Source: Antitrichia curtipendula
Lineage: Eukaryota; Streptophyta; Bryopsida; Hypnales; Leucodontaceae
Assembly: GCA_951230915.1 (NCBI GenBank)
Contig: OX579634.1
Coordinates: forward strand, 15,216,725-15,280,724
DNA: 64,000 nt
Direction: 5' to 3'
Shown here: positions 59,918 through 64,000 of the stretch, piece by piece
How the letters are laid out: the number at the start of each line of letters is the position of its first letter
How positions within the stretch are numbered: the first letter of the stretch is position 1
The notes under the pieces: model-generated
Told to the model about the DNA's origin: nothing
The model's database searches: none
What the model saw: only the letters and a program-made list of their open reading frames with translations
Translations under genes and position numbers: made by a program

Positions 59918-60240
59918 GTTGGGTTTATTTTCTCAACTTCTATAAGATTTGTTGTTGAAGCTTTGGATTGTGGTCCTCTTCAAAGTTTAGGGTTCAGTTT
60001 GTCAATCATCCTTTGAGAGCTGAGCAAACATGTGAAAAATGGTTTTGCGTGGAATCTTTTATTTGTTCAGTTCTCGTTGGGTTTATTTTTGCAACTTCTA
60101 ATAGAATCATTGGTGAAACTTCTTTTGAACGTCACGATGGACGATCGGTGAAACTTCTAATTGGGGTCCTCTTCAAATTTTGGGGTTCAGTTTGTCAATC
60201 ATCCCTCGAGAGTTGCACAAGCACATCCAGATGGTTTTGG
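59918..60240. repeat. diverged tandem duplication upstream of the transposase-like gene
   Basis: TTCTCGTTGGGTTTATTTT occurs at about 59924 and 60071, and GGGTTCAGTTTGTCAATCAT at about 59990 and 60183. Each copy is followed by CC(T/C)(T/C)(T/G)AGAG and an ATGG(T)TTT segment. The second copy contains the start of the coding frame and has extra sequence relative to the first. Confidence 0.65.
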
Positions 60241-63200
60241 GTGAAATAACAAATGTTTACAGGTCCGAGGGTTCCTATAGTCCAAGCTGTGTAATTCCAG
60301 CAAAGTACCGCCCTGCAATTCTTCGTGGGCACACGCTTTTGGACCAGGCACCCCGATCTGAATTCCAAGCGAAACGAAAAGCAGGAGACACAAACCTTGA
60401 CATTTGGCTTGATGGGAGTGTTTATCCCGTGAATCCTATGACACAAAAGCCACCCGCTTTCCGGGATTTGAAGGGCCTCCTTTGTTTTGTAGGAGACGGT
60501 GCCAATGGATTGCTGGGATACACATCATCCCTTTGCAATGGTAATGAATACGCACATCGATGCGATGAGTTTGCAACTTTGGTGGAAAGACTCGGAGCAG
60601 CGAAGGAGGAAACTGAATCAAGATTTGAAGTAGAGAAGGTGGGACGAATTCATGACAGGCTTTTATTTCAACACCATTCAATGACACAGGAAGATCGTTT
60701 GCACAACCTAGATGCAGCCTACCAGGTGCGCCTTCGAAGGTTAAATGCAGAGATTTCTCTTCATATCGAAGATAAAGCTCGCCATTTGACAGAGGTAAAC
60801 ATTGACGTGGAGAATGAAAGAGCACGCACCTTACAGGAGATGGAACGTTTGAAAGCTGACTATGAAACAAAAATCAAGAACCTGGAGCTTGAGCTTCTCA
60901 CAACTCAAAATGACTTGGCCATCTTGAACTTGCAAGTTGCCAAATTGCAAGGACCCAAGACTTTAAGGCGGAAGAAGAAGAATCTCTCAGATTTAGCCAG
61001 AAGAAGGGGCCGGGCAAAACAAGTGAAGGCGCGGCTCAGGTGAGCCCATCATGAATGCCCCTAAATTGCTTTCTCAATTTCAATGTGCAATTGATGTTGA
61101 TTGAATCTTGTGTTGCTCTGTTCTAGGGAGCTCCTTCACTCTGAGACAGTCTCTGCCATCCGCTCAAGTAATACCATTAATGGCACACGGAAGAGACTCT
61201 GTGGTGCAAGCAAGGAGCAAAGTGCCACATGTGCTGTCTTAAGTGAAATCGTCTCACAGGGCGAGGCAAGGGCCCTTATGGTAGCTCCAAAATTCCGGGT
61301 GGTGGCAGCTGGAATAACAAATGCACACCTCAAAGCGGTAGGCAATATTGTTGATGCTCATGAGATCTTGTCTATTGAAGATGAGAATGGAGTCTCGCAC
61401 GCAGGATACAACAAACTTATCCAAATTATGAAGAATGGTGTGCGCCAAGTTGATAAGAACTTGAGTTTTAAGTTCATGCCAACTGCTTTCCGTGTTAGTG
61501 CCACAACTCCTTTTCACATATATTCCTTGCATCAAAATTTGATGTTTTCTTTGATTGTTGATGTATTGTTTTTATAGTAGCAAAATTGTGCTTACAATTA
61601 TTCTCATTACAATTACTTGGGAATTTACAGGTGGGCATGCTTAGGACTGAGCTCAATTCAAAGTTGCAAGATTATGTAGGCGAATACTTCCACATTGGTA
61701 ACTCGTGGGAGGTTCCAGTTCGTCCCAATGAGGATCCAAAGAAGCGCACCGGCCCAACTCATTTACACCTCGACTCAGGGAACAATTTATTTGTGGATTT
61801 GATAACTGTGCAACAATCAATGGTCAAGCATTATGAGTTCACTGTAGAAGGTACTTGGCTTCACATGTCGCCCCTTCACATCCTTGCATGCAATCCTTCA
61901 TGTTATCATTTAGTCTTTTAAGATTACTCAGTGGCCATTCAAATGTTTGTGCAGAGATTGGTGGTGCCCCCCTCATTTTTGTACTCAAGATGGACGAGGC
62001 AGAGATTGTGAAGGGCCAAAAACAAGAACGAATCGCAATCACAATCATGAACCGGGCTCTCAACAACCCACATCTCTTGAAAACTGATCCCCAATTCTTC
62101 TCAGTGCAATCGGAGAGGGAAATATGGCCCATAGGAACGTTTCAGGTGGTGAAAGAATCGCATGAATGTCTCAAGTGGGTTTTGGGACAAACGCCCATTC
62201 CAGCAGTTATAGATGCTCAATCAGTCGGCGAGAAGCTTGTTGTAGAAAATGTGGGGGAGTTTTCTATAGAATGGCATTTGGCTTGTGACATGAAAACGGT
62301 AAAATGCCTGTACGATTTTTCTCATGGTGCCAATTCAGCACATTCTTGCATGTATTGCTGGCAGAGTAAAGGGGAGAGGCGGCAACTCTCAACTACAGAA
62401 GCTCTTGAGCCATGGCGGCACAAACAACCATGGAATGGGGGGTTGTTTTCCAAATCAATTCCAGCAAAGCCAAGTCGAGGCCCTAGTGGCCCAAATGGGG
62501 ACGGCAAGTGGGCACCAATTCTCAACATTCCCATCGAGCGTGTCCACTTTTGCACTCTTCATGCATTGTGCCGTGTCATTGAAAAAATTGTTCACTTGCA
62601 GATTTCCTATGTTTGGCTCATCAAAGACCAGACAGAGCGGAAGGAAGCAGTGGCGGCTATGGAAAAGGCGTTATCAAAAGCTGGGCTTTGTGGTGGATTT
62701 GTGGTTCTAACCCGAGACCCAAAGTTGTCAGGAGCAAATTCGGACTTGCCGTCCAAACTCTCATTCAATGGCTCTAAGTGTCGAAAGATGTTTCAACCCT
62801 CGACTTGGTCTACTTTTGATGTTGTATGAAAAGATGTCTGCGATGCAGAAAGAAACAACACAAATCAAGGGCAATCAAAGGCTCAGCGCCAAGAGGTGTG
62901 GTTGGCATTTACCGAACTGTTGCCGTATTTTCAGTGTATGAGTAAGTCTAGTCAAAGAATGACATCTGGCTTTTTTTTTAGTACAACTCATCGAAAGGCT
63001 TACAAAGGCATTGTGGAGCGATGGGGCAAAGCATACCTAGCTCCTTTTGGAGAGGGCTCTGTTACCCATTATGTTGTAAGAGGCATTACTGAATCTCCCT
63101 TCATTAAATTGCATTGTTATTTGTTGAATTTAGATGGAATTACAAGTTATTGTACTATCATTGATGTTTTGCAATACAACTAATTTTCATAATTTCTTAT

Positions 63201-63562
63201 TTGGATTTTCACAGCATGTCATAGTGAAGCATAGCTCCTGGTTTGTTATGAAGTACGGGAGCCTATCAATGTGGTCAACCCAAGGGATGGAGAAGAGTCA
63301 CTATGAGGCTAAAACGACTTATTCGAAGCATACCCAACATTTTGGAACTCAACAACACCATCTCCCAATTGTTCAGACGTTCCAGTGGTGGTATCGAGTG
63401 ATCCAAGAGAAGGAATACAAGCGAGAAAAAACTAGGGCACTTGCAAGTAGCCCAATAGTAATAGCTACTAGGGCATTAACAGAGAAGAGGCATCAAATTT
63501 ATCTCTCATCAACAGGAAGTCAAAGGCATGCAGAGTGGCGGAATGGTTGTGTTCGAGTTTAG
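60231..63562 (+). pseudogene. five-exon transposase-like gene with one in-frame TGA
   Basis: Exons by splice signals and phase: 60231-61039 (CTCAG|GTGAGC), 61127-61493, 61631-61850 (GAAG|GTACTT), 61955-63075 (GTT|GTAAGA) and 63215-63562. The full reading would be 954 residues, but TGA at 62827-62829 lies in exon 4, with the same frame open and protein-like on both sides. Exon 1 encodes a long coiled coil with a basic end (LRRKKKNLSDLARRRGRAKQ). Exon 4 has LACDMKTVKCLYDFSHGANS, a CMYCW zinc-type pair, and IPIERVHFCTLHALCRVIEK. The last exon has VIVKHSSWFVMKYGSLSMWS followed by TQGMEKSHYEAK. This layout (CxxC, a downstream LH.L.R, and a terminal KYGSL...GMEK block) resembles large transposon-borne proteins found in many eukaryotes. 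I cannot name the superfamily or a catalytic triad. It starts 0.5 kb after a MITE end. Confidence 0.55.
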
Positions 63563-64000
63563 TCAAGATACCTCTCTCGAGAGTCTCTCCCAGCAAATGA
63601 AGATGGTGCTAAATGAAGTTTTTTTTTCCAAGGCTTATTTCAAGTGTAAGTAAAATGGTAGTAGTGAAGCATAGCTCCTGGTTTGTTATGAAGGGATTTT
63701 TTCCAAGGCTTACTTTAAGTGTAAATTAAATTTTCTGCTTACTCATGCTGCAAATTCTCCTTAATTAAATAGAATTTAAGAGGTAAGAATCGATCCTCTT
63801 TTTGACTTGCTGAAAATCTGATAATTTCTTGAATGTCTTAAGAGCATGACACGTGTTCCTATTTTTATTAATCGAACGAGTTCGTAGTGATGTTTTTGAT
63901 AATGATATGTACAAGGCAAATGGGTGTATGAAGGAGCTGTGTGTAGCCAAAACCACGTCGGCCTTGTTATGAAATTATGTTGCCAATTCATCTTGCCAGT
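63563..64000. other. 3' flank with a duplicated exon fragment
   Basis: At about 63658-63692 the phrase GTAGTGAAGCATAGCTCCTG, then GTTTGTTATGAAG, repeats the start of the last exon (about 63227-63255). It is followed by TTTTTTCCAAGGCTTACTTTA, itself a near copy of 63622-63642. No gene is seen to the window end. Confidence 0.6.

Noticed and set aside
62942..62981. A GTAAGT...TTTTTTTTTAG intron inside exon 4 of the transposase-like gene
   Set aside because: It would be 40 nt, too short for a plant intron. The unspliced frame is open and continues correctly.
1..64000. tRNA, rRNA or long terminal repeat retrotransposons
   Set aside because: I found no cloverleaf-like segment, rRNA core sequence, or paired long direct repeats with reverse-transcriptase motifs by reading. 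A covariance or LTR search would be needed to exclude them.

Overview
The window is nuclear DNA from a land plant. It is A+T-rich and gene-poor, with introns of about 90-550 bp, canonical GT-AG splice sites, a plastid-targeted protein, two germin-like cupin genes, and many short terminal-inverted-repeat elements (some with Stowaway-type CTCCCTCCGT ends). A piggyBac-class transposase, intronless G+C-rich germin genes and the overall look would fit a non-seed plant (moss, liverwort, lycophyte or fern). That placement is inference; no marker in the window fixes the species.

Layout. 1-5.3 kb: a possible 3' gene end, then a mosaic of small inverted-repeat elements, one nested inside another, and a foldback hairpin. 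5.9-6.3 kb: a small ORF of unknown function. 7.98-10.9 kb (minus): a complete six-exon gene for a predicted chloroplast membrane protein. 11.6-25.8 kb: a region bounded by TTAA-CCCCTAA...TTAGGGG-TTAA ends. It contains a 4.5-kb minisatellite (43-bp unit, about 100 copies), low-complexity and tandemly duplicated DNA, a damaged piggyBac-like transposase (20.9-23.6 kb, minus) and a companion ORF. I propose that this is one large old piggyBac-like element and that several TTAA-flanked MITEs in the window are its non-autonomous relatives. 26.7-27.4 kb: an F-box-like remnant. 31.5-32.0 kb: a small gene for a secreted Pro-rich protein with an internal IPWW repeat. 38.4-39.0 kb (minus) and 46.0-46.6 kb (plus): a divergent pair of near-identical germin-like genes, with a 25-bp repeat cluster and several MITEs between them. 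48.7-52.7 kb: an unplaced lysine-rich ORF, a probable two-exon minus-strand gene of unknown function, and an ALMT-like C-terminal remnant on the opposite strand. 53.4-59.7 kb: MITE ends and A+T-rich DNA. 60.2-63.6 kb: a five-exon transposase-like gene with one in-frame TGA.

The working host genes are probably only the plastid protein, the two germins and possibly the secreted repeat protein. Most other recognisable content is mobile-element DNA, and its ends, target sites and nesting can be read directly. All exon boundaries were inferred by eye from splice signals and reading-frame continuity; none is confirmed by transcripts.
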